Source: Hoylesella buccalis ATCC 35310
Lineage (GTDB): Bacteria; Bacteroidota; Bacteroidia; Bacteroidales; Bacteroidaceae
Length of the DNA: 64,000 nucleotides
Assembly: GCF_025151385.1 (NCBI RefSeq)
Contig: NZ_CP102287.1
Coordinates: 1,116,001-1,180,000 of the forward strand
Reading direction: 5' to 3'
The notes under the pieces are model-generated. The model saw only the letters and a program-made list of their open reading frames with translations, did not search any database and was not told the origin of the DNA. Positions 7,621 through 16,843 of this stretch are shown here, piece by piece (the first letter of the stretch is position 1; each line of letters opens with the position of its first letter). Both the position numbers and the translations under genes were made by a program.

Positions 7621-10600
7621 TTAAATTCCTAATCGCAAGGTAAGTGTAAACTGCTTCGGAACGGGAACGGCAACACCACCCGTATTGAAGAACTCGGGAT
7701 CTTGTCCGTTGAGTTTCTTGTCAGCATAAATCAAGAAGAGGTTCGTAGCCTGCAACTTCAGGGAAAGGTTGTTCAAACCGATAGCACCGTATAGGGACTT
7801 TGGGAAATCGTATCCCAAAGATATCTCTTTCATGCGGATAAAGTCGCCCTTGGCGATACGCGCCGTAGAGAAATTATAGGAGTTGTAGGCAATACGCAGG
7901 TCGGTGTCGTTCCAGTTCTGCCGTTGTGTGGCAATCGCTGGAATGTCTGTTGTTTTCTCCTCTCCTGCCGCATCCATCGGTTCTTGAACTCTTTTGGGGT
8001 TGAAGTCAGGTCATTGTAATATGCCTTGAACACAGGATCCAGCCTTACCACGTTTCCAAAGGAATAGGTAATGAATACATTCATGCTCAGTCCCTTATAT
8101 CGGAATATGTTTCCCAACGAGCCAGTGGTGGTGGGATCTGTAGGGCCTTCGTATTTCAAGAAGTCAAGCTGCTCTTTCTTACTGTCCTGGAAATAGATGC
8201 CCGACACGGTGGTTGTACCGTCCCAATTGGTGAACGTGGGAAGTCCCTCGCCATTCAATCCTGCAAATGGAACGGAGAACAGAGCCCTGACGGGATAGCC
8301 CTCGCGTGCGAAACCGCCTCCACTCACCAGGTCGATAACACGCGTAGACGTTTCCAAATCAGTCACCTCGTTATGTACGTATGAGTAGATGAGACTGGTG
8401 GTCCACGAGAAGTCTTTCGTCTTGATGTTCGTGGTGCTCAAGCTTATCTCCAGACCATTTGATTCCATCGAGGCGATATTTCCATATTTACGTACAAAGC
8501 CATCGGTACCTGCCGTAGTGGCAAGCCCAATCAAGTCGTAATTGTCACGCGAATACACGTCGACTGCAAAATTGATTCGGTTTGACAAGAAGCCTGCCTC
8601 CAAGCCAAAGTTCCATTCCTTCTTCTTCTCATAAGTTAGATTGGGGTTGGCCGCATCGTCTATATACAGTCCCGACTCGCTGTCCTTGGTGATGTATCTC
8701 CACGGTGTGAAACTGCCTATGACGGCCTGTGCATTGGTTACCGAGGGGCGGTCTGCAGTCAGTGAATAAGATGCTTTCAAAGTGAGGTGGCTTAATGCCG
8801 GCCTAAGTTTCTCAAACCAAGGTTCTTCGTGTGCGTTCCAAGCCCCAGAGATATTCCATGTTGGGAGCCATCGTGCCTGTCTTGACATACCCAGTCCGTT
8901 GGTACCTTCGTATCGATAGGTTCCATTCAGCGTATAGCGTCCTTTCCATGAATAGGTGGCGTTTGCAAAGAAAGCGGCACTGCGCACATGCGTGTTACGC
9001 AGCGAATAGTAGTCGGCGCCCTCTTCCTTGCTCTTCTTGAATACCTGATAGGCATAGTTTGGGATTTCACCCATTTGGTACTGCATGCCCCATCCGCGGA
9101 ACCATGTCTTATGGCGGTCATAGCTATTGGTTTCCAATCCCCCATACAGGTTCACGATGTGATCCTCGGCAAAGACATTGTTGTAGGCCGCCGTGGCACG
9201 GAAGTCGAATCCAAACATACGGTTGTCGGTGCGTTCCATAATACCACCATAAGGCATAACCGTCACAGGCAGGGCCGTTAGATTCTCGGGATCTCTGTAC
9301 AAGAACGGATTCTTGTCACGGATGGTCGATGTACCCATGGCCCGGTAAGCCATGGCTTGGTTCGAGGCATCAAGTATGTTGTGCTCGTTTGAGGTCGCAT
9401 CGTACTTCACCGCTCCCAGCACTGTGAGTTCAACAGGTGTGATGGGCTTATAGGTCAAACGGCCTTGAACACGGAAGTTGATGACATTCAGATCCAGATA
9501 ATTGTTCTCCAACTCATGCATGATGTTGAACGGTGCGTAGTTGCGGGTATAGAATGTATTTGCATCCAATGCGCGCGAAGTGTTCAGTGCGTACGAGTAG
9601 GGGTTGATATCGAAGTCACGCTTCACCTCACCCATCACGGCATCCACCGACGAACTGAGGGTTCCTGGTGCGCGCTGCTTACGATAGGAGGCATTGGCGA
9701 TCAAATTGAAGTTCACCTTTCTCAAAAGGTTGAACGACGAATTGACATTCGCCGTATAGCGTTGCACCTTGCTCTGCTCTGTCCAGCCCGGGTCAAACAT
9801 GGCACTCACCGAGGCATACGTCTGCGATTTGTCCGTTCCCGAAGAAATGCTAACCGAATGGTTGTGCATGATATTGGTTGAGAACAGCTGGGCAAACCAG
9901 TCGGTGTTGCGATACTCTGCCTCACGAAGATATTCGGCAATGGCTTTCGGAGTGTTCTCCAAAGCAAACTGCCCTGTCCGCACGTCATACTGACTCAGCA
10001 TCTGGTACATTTTTCCATAGACACCCGAGTCGGAGGCGTTGGACGTTCCTGCATAAGGAAGATATCCCTTGAGGAACAACTCCTGGTATACGGCCATCTG
10101 GTCCTGCGAGTTCATGATGTTGAACTCGGCATACGAGGGTACCAGCCTCATGGTGTACTCGCCACTATAATTAATGTGTGCCTGCCCTGCTTTTCCTTTC
10201 TTGGTGGTAACGACAATCACGCCAGCCATGGCGCGTGCACCATAAATAGAGGTGGCCGAACCGTCTTTCAAGATTTGGAAACTCTCGATGTCATCGGCGT
10301 TCAGTCCGGCGATGGCCGAAGAAATTAGCGTATTGGCATCACCTGAGGAGAGCTGATCTGCACTGACATTCTCTACATCCTCCATGATGACACCATCCAC
10401 CACCCATAGTGGCTTGCTGCTACCATATATAGAGGTGGCACCACGTACACGAATCTTGGGCGCGGTACCAAAGGTTCCCGTCACGTTTTGTACGGAGACA
10501 CCTGCCGCGCGACCCTCTAACGATCGACTGATATCAGCCATACCGTCTATCTTCGCATCCGCGGCATTAACTTTAGCGGAGGCACCGGTAAAGAGGCGTT

Positions 10601-10946
10601 TGTCTATCTTCTGCATACCAGTCACCACTACTTCGTCTACTTTCTGCGCGTCCGACTGCAACACGATCTTCATGTTTTGCGTACCGCGCAAGGTCTGCGT
10701 CTTCATTCCTATGTACGTCACCGTAATCATAGGATTGCTCTTCGTTGAAGTAAGCGAAAACTTACCGTCAACATTCGTCACCACGCCTGTCTTTGTCCCA
10801 ACAACCATCACAGATGCTCCAATCACCGGTTGGCCATCATCCGCAGAGGTTACGGTACCATTGATTAGCGTCTGAGCATTTGCCACTCCTATACAGAGAA
10901 ACAAATCCACAAGCAAAATCGTTAATTTTTGTTTCATATTTTTCAA
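7621..10946 (-). pseudogene. SusC/RagA-family TonB-dependent outer-membrane transporter, frameshifted near the C-terminus
   Basis: The main frame (10946 to 7830) encodes a signal peptide (cleavage after VANAQ), a carboxypeptidase-regulatory-like domain (~27-105), the SusC signature DEVVVTGMQKID, a plug domain with ILKDGSATSIYGARAM, and most of the beta-barrel. At 7968-7980 the correct reading jumps frame. One frame reads KNRWM then RQERRKQQ and terminates at 7830. The other continues DAAGEEKTTDIPA to a normal barrel end (PKQFTLTLRLGI) at 7621. The total length, 3326 bp, is one base short of a multiple of three, so one base (or four, from a short ATGG repeat) is missing. As written, the last ~115 residues of the barrel are lost. 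It is the first gene of the operon. Confidence 0.88.
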
Positions 10947-11075
10947 GTTAAGATTACTCCCAATTTAATCATTATTGAGTATTTCATCCTGTCTCACGAC
11001 ATGAAATTATGAATTAAAAGTAAAAACAGTACAAATAATAACAAAAAAGAGTTATAGTCACTAAAACATCTTGGA

Positions 11076-11106
11076 CAAATATAAGTTAAAAAAACTATAA
11101 ACGCAA
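11076..11106 (-). promoter_or_regulatory. promoter of the SusC/D operon
   Basis: Minus strand: -7 box TATATTTG at 11076-11083, a perfect TAnnTTTG, with a TTGC -33 element at 11103-11106 about 20 bp upstream. The transcription start would be near 11069, giving a leader of ~120 nt. The 11000-11470 stretch is AT-rich and otherwise shows no gene. No ECF anti-sigma or hybrid two-component regulator gene adjoins the operon. Confidence 0.6.
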
Positions 11107-11469
11107 GTTGATTTAAAAGTATAATATCGTTTTTAACTTTCTTTTACAATTAAACCTCCTTTTACCACTTTTTATCGGTAAAAATCAAATGATATTGCTT
11201 GCGCTCAAACGTACTGTAAGCCCATAGCTCACAGATTGCTTCCTAAGAATCAACATATCTTTTTTCTTGTCGAATATGGTAAATCATTTTCTACAAGAAA
11301 AATAGCTTTGCTGCTTTAATAAACAAAACTGTACATTTGTTGCTTGATAAACATCACAACCCAAACAAATGATTATCCACAAAACGACCAGACCCTGCTG
11401 ATTTATAATTTTCTAGAACCGGATTTTGTCAAGAAAACCAACCGTTTTTTAACACTTCCCGAACGCTTC

Positions 11470-11814
11470 TTCTAGAAAAAGAATAGGGTGATTCAGATGC
11501 AGTGACGAGAGTTTTGGCGGGGTGTTCATGCACATTGAAGGCCAATCTCCATGCTTTTTCAACACTTCTTATGCACTTTGGGCTAAAAATAACCATGACA
11601 TTGAGTGATTAAAGTTATGGGTTTGACGGGCAAAAGCAATGCTATTGGAAGGTAAAAGCATAGCTATTGAAAGTAAGAAGCCTTGACAAAAGAGATAACA
11701 AACTGAACACAAACATCTTACAAACACGCGAAATCCTGGCCGTATTTGCGAGCAAAGGGGCATGAGGCTGCGAATACGCGAGTTATGAAGAAGGCTTTGT
11801 CAAGAAAATTTCGC
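11470..11814 (+). repeat. intergenic 22-bp phased array and hairpin, family copy B
   Basis: Begins with CTAGAAAAAGAATAGG (about 11473). Two clear 22-bp units follow at 11625-11646 and 11647-11668 (GGCAAAAGCA and GGTAAAAGCAT cores), then an inverted repeat CGTATT (11741-11746) / AATACG (11773-11778). It ends in TTGTCAAGAAAATT (11797-11810). It lies between divergent genes (SusC operon and the B6 operon). The order matches copies D and E. Confidence 0.72.
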
Positions 11815-11871
11815 ATTGCTCGCTGGGTTACGACTTGCACAAAACAACCTTTTCATTGTCATAATGAGAAC

Positions 11872-11879
11872 AATATTTG
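11872..11879 (+). promoter_or_regulatory. possible -7 box of the thiD-araC/pdxST operon
   Basis: AATATTTG, one mismatch from TAnnTTTG. It would give a start near 11886 and a ~72-nt leader before the ATG at 11958. The assignment is tentative. Confidence 0.35.
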
Positions 11880-11918
11880 TACAACTCGCTTTTTTTGTTT
11901 TCCTTTGTATCTGACAAT

Positions 11919-11950
11919 CGGCGCGCATGGTGCCACACCATCAGGGGCCG
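11919..11950 (+). promoter_or_regulatory. inverted repeat just upstream of the ThiD-AraC start codon
   Basis: ATGGTG (11927-11932), CCA loop, CACCAT (11936-11941), flanked by CGGC and GCCG arms. It ends 8 bp before the ATG at 11958. It could be an RNA hairpin limiting translation or a dyad operator bound by the encoded AraC-type domain. Confidence 0.4.
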
Positions 11951-11957
11951 ACGTAGC

Positions 11958-13031
11958 ATGAAACAGCGCAACACGATATTGACAATCACCGGTTCTGACG
12001 GTTCTGGGGGTGCCGGAATCCAGGCCGACATCAAGGTTATCACGTCCTTGGGCGGATATGCCGTGTCGGTCATCACGTCAATCACCATGCAGAACACGCT
12101 TGGCATCCAGCGCTTTTACGACATCCCGGCCGACATTGTGGCAGAGCAGGTGGAAGCTCTTATTGATGACATCAAGCCCTCGGTGGTGAAAGTTGGCATG
12201 GTTCGCAACGTGAAGACGCTGGATAACATAGTGAGCATTTTGGCGAAACGCCAACCACTGAAACTCATCTACGACCCGGTGGTAACGTCGAGCCAGGGCG
12301 ACCTGCTGATGCCGCCAGAGACGATTGACAGCGTCAAGACCAAGCTGTTGCCGCTGTGCTCGCTGGTTATCCTGAAGCAAAACGACGCAGCCTACTTGCT
12401 GAACAGTCCGCTCAAGACCCACGACGATATCGTCAACGGCATGAGAAAGCTGTTGGACATGGGGTGCCGAGCCGTGCTGTTGCACAGCGGCGATGACCAC
12501 GATTTCATCGCATGGCAGCAAGATGGCGACATGCATGTAGAGCCCTCGCCCACCCTTTGGCAAACCAACGCACACGGATTGGGCAGCAACCTGACCTCGG
12601 CCATCGCCTATTTTCTGGGCGAAACAGATGATTTCAGAGAGGCCATCAGTAGAGGCAACGCTTACATTCATCAGCAGATGAGCGAGATGGGTGAACTGAA
12701 AGGACGGGGAAGCGAGCTGCTCAACGCGTTCATGAAAGCCGTGTCTACGCATTATGCCACCAACAACGACGTGCGGTTCTATGCCGACATGCTGAACGTG
12801 AGTCCCCGTTACCTGGGACAGGTGACCAAACGCATCGTGCAGAAAACGCCGAAGACCCTCATCGACGAACAAGTTTTTCACGAAAGTAAGTTCTTGTTGG
12901 ACACCACCAGCAAGACCGTTCAAGAGATAGCGTATGCGCTGGGGTTTAACTCGCAGTCGCATTTCACGAAGTTTTTCAAGAAGATGGGAAACTCAACACC
13001 AAGTATTTACCGACAAAAACAAATAAAATGA
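11958..13031 (+). CDS. degenerate ThiD/pyridoxine-kinase-like domain fused to an AraC-type HTH domain; probable B6-sensing regulator
   Basis: 357 residues from the ATG at 11958; an upstream ATG at 11877 lies almost on the putative promoter. Residues ~5-255 are a ribokinase-fold ThiD/PdxK-like domain with the substrate loop [13 protein letters not shown] (12-24). Active-site positions are changed: the anion hole/catalytic motif usually GTGC or GTGD reads GLGSN (207-211), and the usual NxxE Mg/ATP motif reads NDAA (~142-145). Residues ~270-352 form two helix-turn-helix motifs of the AraC family ([36 protein letters not shown]). The stop overlaps the pdxS start (ATGA), so the genes are coupled. 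I infer a vitamer-binding transcription factor controlling PLP synthesis. A residual kinase activity cannot be excluded. Confidence 0.85.
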   Translation: MKQRNTILTITGSDGSGGAGIQADIKVITSLGGYAVSVITSITMQNTLGIQRFYDIPADIVAEQVEALIDDIKPSVVKVGMVRNVKTLDNIVSILAKRQPLKLIYDPVVTSSQGDLLMPPETIDSVKTKLLPLCSLVILKQNDAAYLLNSPLKTHDDIVNGMRKLLDMGCRAVLLHSGDDHDFIAWQQDGDMHVEPSPTLWQTNAHGLGSNLTSAIAYFLGETDDFREAISRGNAYIHQQMSEMGELKGRGSELLNAFMKAVSTHYATNNDVRFYADMLNVSPRYLGQVTKRIVQKTPKTLIDEQVFHESKFLLDTTSKTVQEIAYALGFNSQSHFTKFFKKMGNSTPSIYRQKQIK

Positions 13032-13906
13032 AAACAACTGAAAGACAAACATTGAATCGTAATTTAGCACAAATGCTCAAGGGAGGCGTCATCATGGACG
13101 TTACAACACCCGAGCAAGCACGTATCGCAGAACAAGCCGGAGCCTGTGCGGTGATGGCTCTTGAACGCATACCGGCCGACATACGCGCGGCAGGTGGCGT
13201 TTCGCGCATGAGCGACCCGCACATGATCAAGGGCATTCAGAAGGCCGTAAGCATTCCGGTGATGGCCAAATGCCGCATCGGACACTTCGTTGAAGCTCAG
13301 ATTTTGCAGGCCATTGAGATTGATTACATCGATGAGAGCGAGGTACTCTCGCCCGCAGACAATGTCTATCACATTGATAAGACCAAGTTTGAAGTACCTT
13401 TTGTCTGCGGTGCAAAGAACCTTGGTGAGGCGCTCAGACGCATCGCTGAAGGCGCAACCATGATTAGAACCAAGGGAGAACCGGGTACAGGCGACGTGGT
13501 TCAGGCTGTGACACACATGCGCATGATGCAGGCTGAAATCAGAAGGCTTACCTCTATGGCTGAAGATGAGCTGTACGAGGCCGCTAAACAATTGCAGGTT
13601 CCCTACGAATTGGTGCAGTATGTACACGAAAACGGCAAGCTGCCTGTGGTGAACTTTGCCGCCGGTGGTGTGGCAACTCCTGCCGATGCAGCCCTGATGA
13701 TGCAACTCGGAGCAGAAGGAGTGTTCGTGGGTTCGGGCATATTCAAATCGGGTAATCCTGCCAAGCGCGCAGCTGCCATCGTACAGGCTGTGACCAACTA
13801 CAACGATGCGAAGCGGTTGGCCGAGCTGTCAGAAGACCTTGGTGAAGCCATGGTGGGCATCAACGAACACGAGATTGAAGTGCTAATGGCAGAAAGAGGA
13901 AAGTAA
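13028..13906 (+). CDS. pdxS: pyridoxal 5'-phosphate synthase lyase subunit PdxS
   Basis: Synthase subunit of the ribose-5-phosphate-dependent PLP pathway. It condenses ribose 5-phosphate, glyceraldehyde 3-phosphate and ammonia supplied by PdxT. The 292-residue (beta/alpha)8 barrel has [17 protein letters not shown] near the N-terminus, the catalytic Lys region [15 protein letters not shown] (~75-90), [12 protein letters not shown], and the phosphate loop FVGSGIFKS (~235-243). Length is normal. It starts within the stop of the ThiD-AraC gene and is followed after 4 bp by pdxT. Confidence 0.97.
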   Translation: MKTTERQTLNRNLAQMLKGGVIMDVTTPEQARIAEQAGACAVMALERIPADIRAAGGVSRMSDPHMIKGIQKAVSIPVMAKCRIGHFVEAQILQAIEIDYIDESEVLSPADNVYHIDKTKFEVPFVCGAKNLGEALRRIAEGATMIRTKGEPGTGDVVQAVTHMRMMQAEIRRLTSMAEDELYEAAKQLQVPYELVQYVHENGKLPVVNFAAGGVATPADAALMMQLGAEGVFVGSGIFKSGNPAKRAAAIVQAVTNYNDAKRLAELSEDLGEAMVGINEHEIEVLMAERGK

Positions 13907-13910
13907 ACAG

Positions 13911-14483
13911 ATGAAAATAGCTATATTGGCATTACAAGGAGCATTCGTCGAACACGAACGAATGCTCCGTTCTTTGGGCGTAGAAACGTTTGAAGTGAGG
14001 AACAAAGACGACTGGCAGCAGCCGAAGGACGGTCTGATTATTCCTGGTGGAGAGAGCACCACGATGGTGAAGTTGCTGCATGACCTCGATTTACTGACAT
14101 CCATACAGCGTGAAATCCATGAGGGATTGCCGGTGTTTGGCACTTGCGCAGGACTTATCTTGCTGGCTAAACAAGAGAATGGGCAAGCGGCTTCACGCAT
14201 TTCCACGATGGATATTGACGTTTGCCGCAACGCTTATGGCAGACAGTTGGGCAGTTTTCGTACCGTATCATCATTCGAAGGCATTGAAAACGATATCCCC
14301 ATGACCTTCATCCGTGCCCCTTACATCAATCAAGTATATGGCGAGGCTGAGGCATTGGCAACGGTCAACGGACACATTGTAGCCGCTCGGCAAGGTCATC
14401 AGCTGGTCACAGCCTTCCATCCCGAGCTGGATGAGGATGTAAGCATACACAAGTATTTTGTTGAGAGCATTAAAAAAGGATAG
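13911..14483 (+). CDS. pdxT: pyridoxal 5'-phosphate synthase glutaminase subunit PdxT
   Basis: Class I glutamine amidotransferase that passes ammonia to PdxS. The 190-residue protein has the start IAILALQGAFVEHE, the substrate motif PGGESTTM (~45-52), the nucleophile Cys in GTCAGLILLA (~77-86), and the His-Glu pair in TAFHPELDED (~168-177). The sequence is complete with all catalytic residues. It is the last gene of the B6 operon; the stop codon lies inside a terminator stem. Confidence 0.96.
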   Translation: MKIAILALQGAFVEHERMLRSLGVETFEVRNKDDWQQPKDGLIIPGGESTTMVKLLHDLDLLTSIQREIHEGLPVFGTCAGLILLAKQENGQAASRISTMDIDVCRNAYGRQLGSFRTVSSFEGIENDIPMTFIRAPYINQVYGEAEALATVNGHIVAARQGHQLVTAFHPELDEDVSIHKYFVESIKKG

Positions 14484-14516
14484 GAAAGCTTTTGTGCCAA
14501 CCTATCCTATTCTTTA
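14477..14516 (+). terminator. terminator of the pdx operon
   Basis: AGGATAGG (14477-14484) pairs with CCTATCCT (14501-14508), followed by ATTCTTTATA. It overlaps the pdxT stop and separates the operon from the convergent lpxA gene. Confidence 0.55.
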
Positions 14517-14537
14517 TATAAATGTGTTCGATGCGAA

Positions 14538-15320
14538 CTAAAGTTTACCGATGATTCCTGCTTTTGTAGCCTGAATGAAACGTATGATGTTCTCAATTTC
14601 AGGACCGCCGGGAACTTGTTCCTTTACTTGCAGCACCGCATCGAACACACTTGTTTGGCCATGGAATATCAGGCGGTAAGCATTGGCTATGTGACTCTGA
14701 ACCTTTTCTGTGACGCCATACGTTTCCAACATGGTCTTGTTGGGACCTCCATAGCTTACTGGCACACCGCCAGCAATGATGAATGGCGGCACGTCTTTAT
14801 AGAACGTGGTACCAGCTTGTATCATGGCGTAATCGCCAACGCGCGTGTTCGCATTCTCGATAACACTTGAACTGAAAATCACTCCATTGCCAATTTCACA
14901 ATCACCGGCAATCTTGGTTCCATATCCAAACACACATTGATTACCCACTTTGGTGTCATGTGAGATGTGAGTTCCTTCCATCAAGAAGTTGTCATGGCCG
15001 ATGACGGTCTGTCCTCCCGCATGGGTTGCCCGATTGATGACGACATTCTCACGAATGATGTTGTTGTTTCCGATAACCAATTCGGTGTCTTCTCCCTTGA
15101 ATTCAAAGTCCTGTGGAAGGGCTCCCATCACCGAACATTGATGCACGGTGTTGTTGCATCCCAGACGAGTTCCCTTCAAAATGCTGACAAAGGGATAAAT
15201 CACACAGTTGTCTCCTATCACAACATCTTCTTCAATATATACGAAAGGGAAGATTTTACAATTGTTTCCAATCTTCGCTTTGGGTGATATTTCCGCTTTC
15301 TCACTGATATCGTATGCCAT
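14538..15320 (-). CDS. lpxA: UDP-N-acetylglucosamine acyltransferase LpxA-like
   Basis: First enzyme of lipid A synthesis, transferring a 3-hydroxyacyl chain from ACP to UDP-GlcNAc. The 260-residue product is a left-handed beta-helix of hexapeptide repeats (IGNNCKIFPFVYIEEDVVIGDNCVI is visible in two pieces). It has LPQDFEFKGE, ENVVINRATHAGG and the catalytic His region FLMEGTHISHDTKVG, then a helical C-terminus (TEKVQSHIANAYRLIF). It stands alone, without lpxC/lpxD/fabZ partners, so it may be a second copy in the genome. A related trimeric acyltransferase role is less likely. Confidence 0.85.
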   Translation of the reverse strand: MAYDISEKAEISPKAKIGNNCKIFPFVYIEEDVVIGDNCVIYPFVSILKGTRLGCNNTVHQCSVMGALPQDFEFKGEDTELVIGNNNIIRENVVINRATHAGGQTVIGHDNFLMEGTHISHDTKVGNQCVFGYGTKIAGDCEIGNGVIFSSSVIENANTRVGDYAMIQAGTTFYKDVPPFIIAGGVPVSYGGPNKTMLETYGVTEKVQSHIANAYRLIFHGQTSVFDAVLQVKEQVPGGPEIENIIRFIQATKAGIIGKL

Positions 15321-15446
15321 AATTCTTCGTTTTTTAGTTTTTTGTTTTTTAGCAGATGAGTTGATACATCATGCGGGTTAGACCTTATTTCATAAGACTA
15401 TTTTGTCTAAAGAGCCCTACCTTGTCAACTTATCAACCATCCTACC

Positions 15447-16841
15447 CTATTCTTTCATACCGCCGCCGAGGGCCTGATAGAGATTTACAACGGCCTGCAT
15501 CTTGTGAAAATCGTCCGTAATCTTAGCCATCTGCGCATTGAGAAGGGTTTGCTGAGCAGTGATTACCTCAAGGTATGTACTACTCGACTGACTTAAAAGA
15601 AGCTTGGTATCCTCCACATTTTGTTGCAGAGTTTGTATTTGTTTAGCCTCAATCTTGCTCTTTTCATCTGACGAATGATAAAGCACAAGTGCGTTACTCA
15701 CTTCATTTCCTGCCTTTAAAATGCTGTTCTGCCATGTGTTGTAGGCCTTTTCATATTGCGCTTCAGCAACGCGTAGGCCTGCAATAATCTTTCCCTTTTG
15801 GAAGATAGGCTGCACCAAACTGCCGACAGCCGACAACATCCATTTGCCAGGATTGATGACCGCAGCACCCGCACTGTTAGTAAACATTCCGGTAGGAGCA
15901 ATCGTCAGACTTGGATAAAAACGGCTTCGAGCGGTTTCTACGCCATAGAAACATTCGGCTAATTGCATCTCAGCCGCATGAACATCGGGACGATTGGCCA
16001 GCAACCGGATGCCGATGCCGGTAGATAAGTTGGTGGGCAGAGCCTGATTCTCAAGCCTTCCGCGCGAAATACTCTGTGCCGGTTGTCCCATCAAGAGCGA
16101 CAAAGCGTTCTCTGTTTCACGTATCTGGCGCACTAAATCGGTCTTTTTGGCCTCCACTGCGTAGTAGTTAGCTTCGGCACTCTGTACACCTGTCGACCGA
16201 ATACCGCGTCCAAGATCTTTCAATACCTTCATCTTGTCCCACGTTTCCTTGGTCAATTCGTGCATGTTGTTGACGATTTCGAGCTGCTTGTCGAGCATCA
16301 AAAGGGTATAATACATATTCGCTACCCCGCTGATGATATTGGTTTTAACCAACGTCTGATAGTCCTTTGTGGCCAATAATGCTACCTGTGCGGCACGTTT
16401 CTGACTGAGCAAATTGCCAAACAGGTCAACATTCCAGCTGGCAGCAACGGGCAATTGATAAGTTGAAACGGCCTTTCCACCATCCCAAGAAGCGATGGTT
16501 CCCTGGGGAGCAAAGGTGAAAGAAGGCAGAAAAGACAACCTGGCTGCTTTCAATTGTGCCTCAGCCATCTTCACGTTCAGCGCAGCATTCAGAAGATCTA
16601 CATTGTTGGTCAACGCCCTTTCTATGTGCGTTTGCAACTGTGGGTCGGTAAACACACTGCGCCAAGGCATGTTACCAAAGCTCGTTGTGTCCGTCACAAC
16701 CAACGTATCTGTCATCGAAAGCGAATCACGAACGATGCCCCTGGTGTTCACATTGGGGCGTTGGTACGTTCCATAGAGGCTCTTGCAGCTGGTCAACGCC
16801 AATGCTGCAAGTCCCATAATCATTATATTTTGTATTTTCAT
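15447..16841 (-). CDS. outer-membrane efflux lipoprotein (TolC/OprM/NodT family)
   Basis: Outer-membrane channel of the RND efflux pump. 464 residues, lipobox LTSCKS (Cys ~19), then two repeated outer-membrane-efflux domains rich in coiled-coil helices (ALNVKMAEAQLKAARLSFLPSF; VAEAQYEKAYNTWQNSILKAGNEV) and the NodT motif LANRPDVHAAEMQLA. The ATG at 16841 is preferred; a GTG at 16844 would add one residue. The start codon lies right beside the pump gene's TAG stop (16844-16846), so the genes are coupled. It is the last gene of the three-gene efflux operon. Confidence 0.92.
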   Translation of the reverse strand: MKIQNIMIMGLAALALTSCKSLYGTYQRPNVNTRGIVRDSLSMTDTLVVTDTTSFGNMPWRSVFTDPQLQTHIERALTNNVDLLNAALNVKMAEAQLKAARLSFLPSFTFAPQGTIASWDGGKAVSTYQLPVAASWNVDLFGNLLSQKRAAQVALLATKDYQTLVKTNIISGVANMYYTLLMLDKQLEIVNNMHELTKETWDKMKVLKDLGRGIRSTGVQSAEANYYAVEAKKTDLVRQIRETENALSLLMGQPAQSISRGRLENQALPTNLSTGIGIRLLANRPDVHAAEMQLAECFYGVETARSRFYPSLTIAPTGMFTNSAGAAVINPGKWMLSAVGSLVQPIFQKGKIIAGLRVAEAQYEKAYNTWQNSILKAGNEVSNALVLYHSSDEKSKIEAKQIQTLQQNVEDTKLLLSQSSSTYLEVITAQQTLLNAQMAKITDDFHKMQAVVNLYQALGGGMKE

Positions 16842-16843
16842 CA

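Noticed and set aside
6968..7624. 218-codon open frame antisense to SusD
   Set aside because: Lies inside a convincing SusD coding region and has no supporting features.
12078..12962. 294-codon open frame antisense to the ThiD-AraC gene
   Set aside because: A shadow of the GC-rich coding frame on the plus strand; His/Val/Gln-rich translation without domain features.
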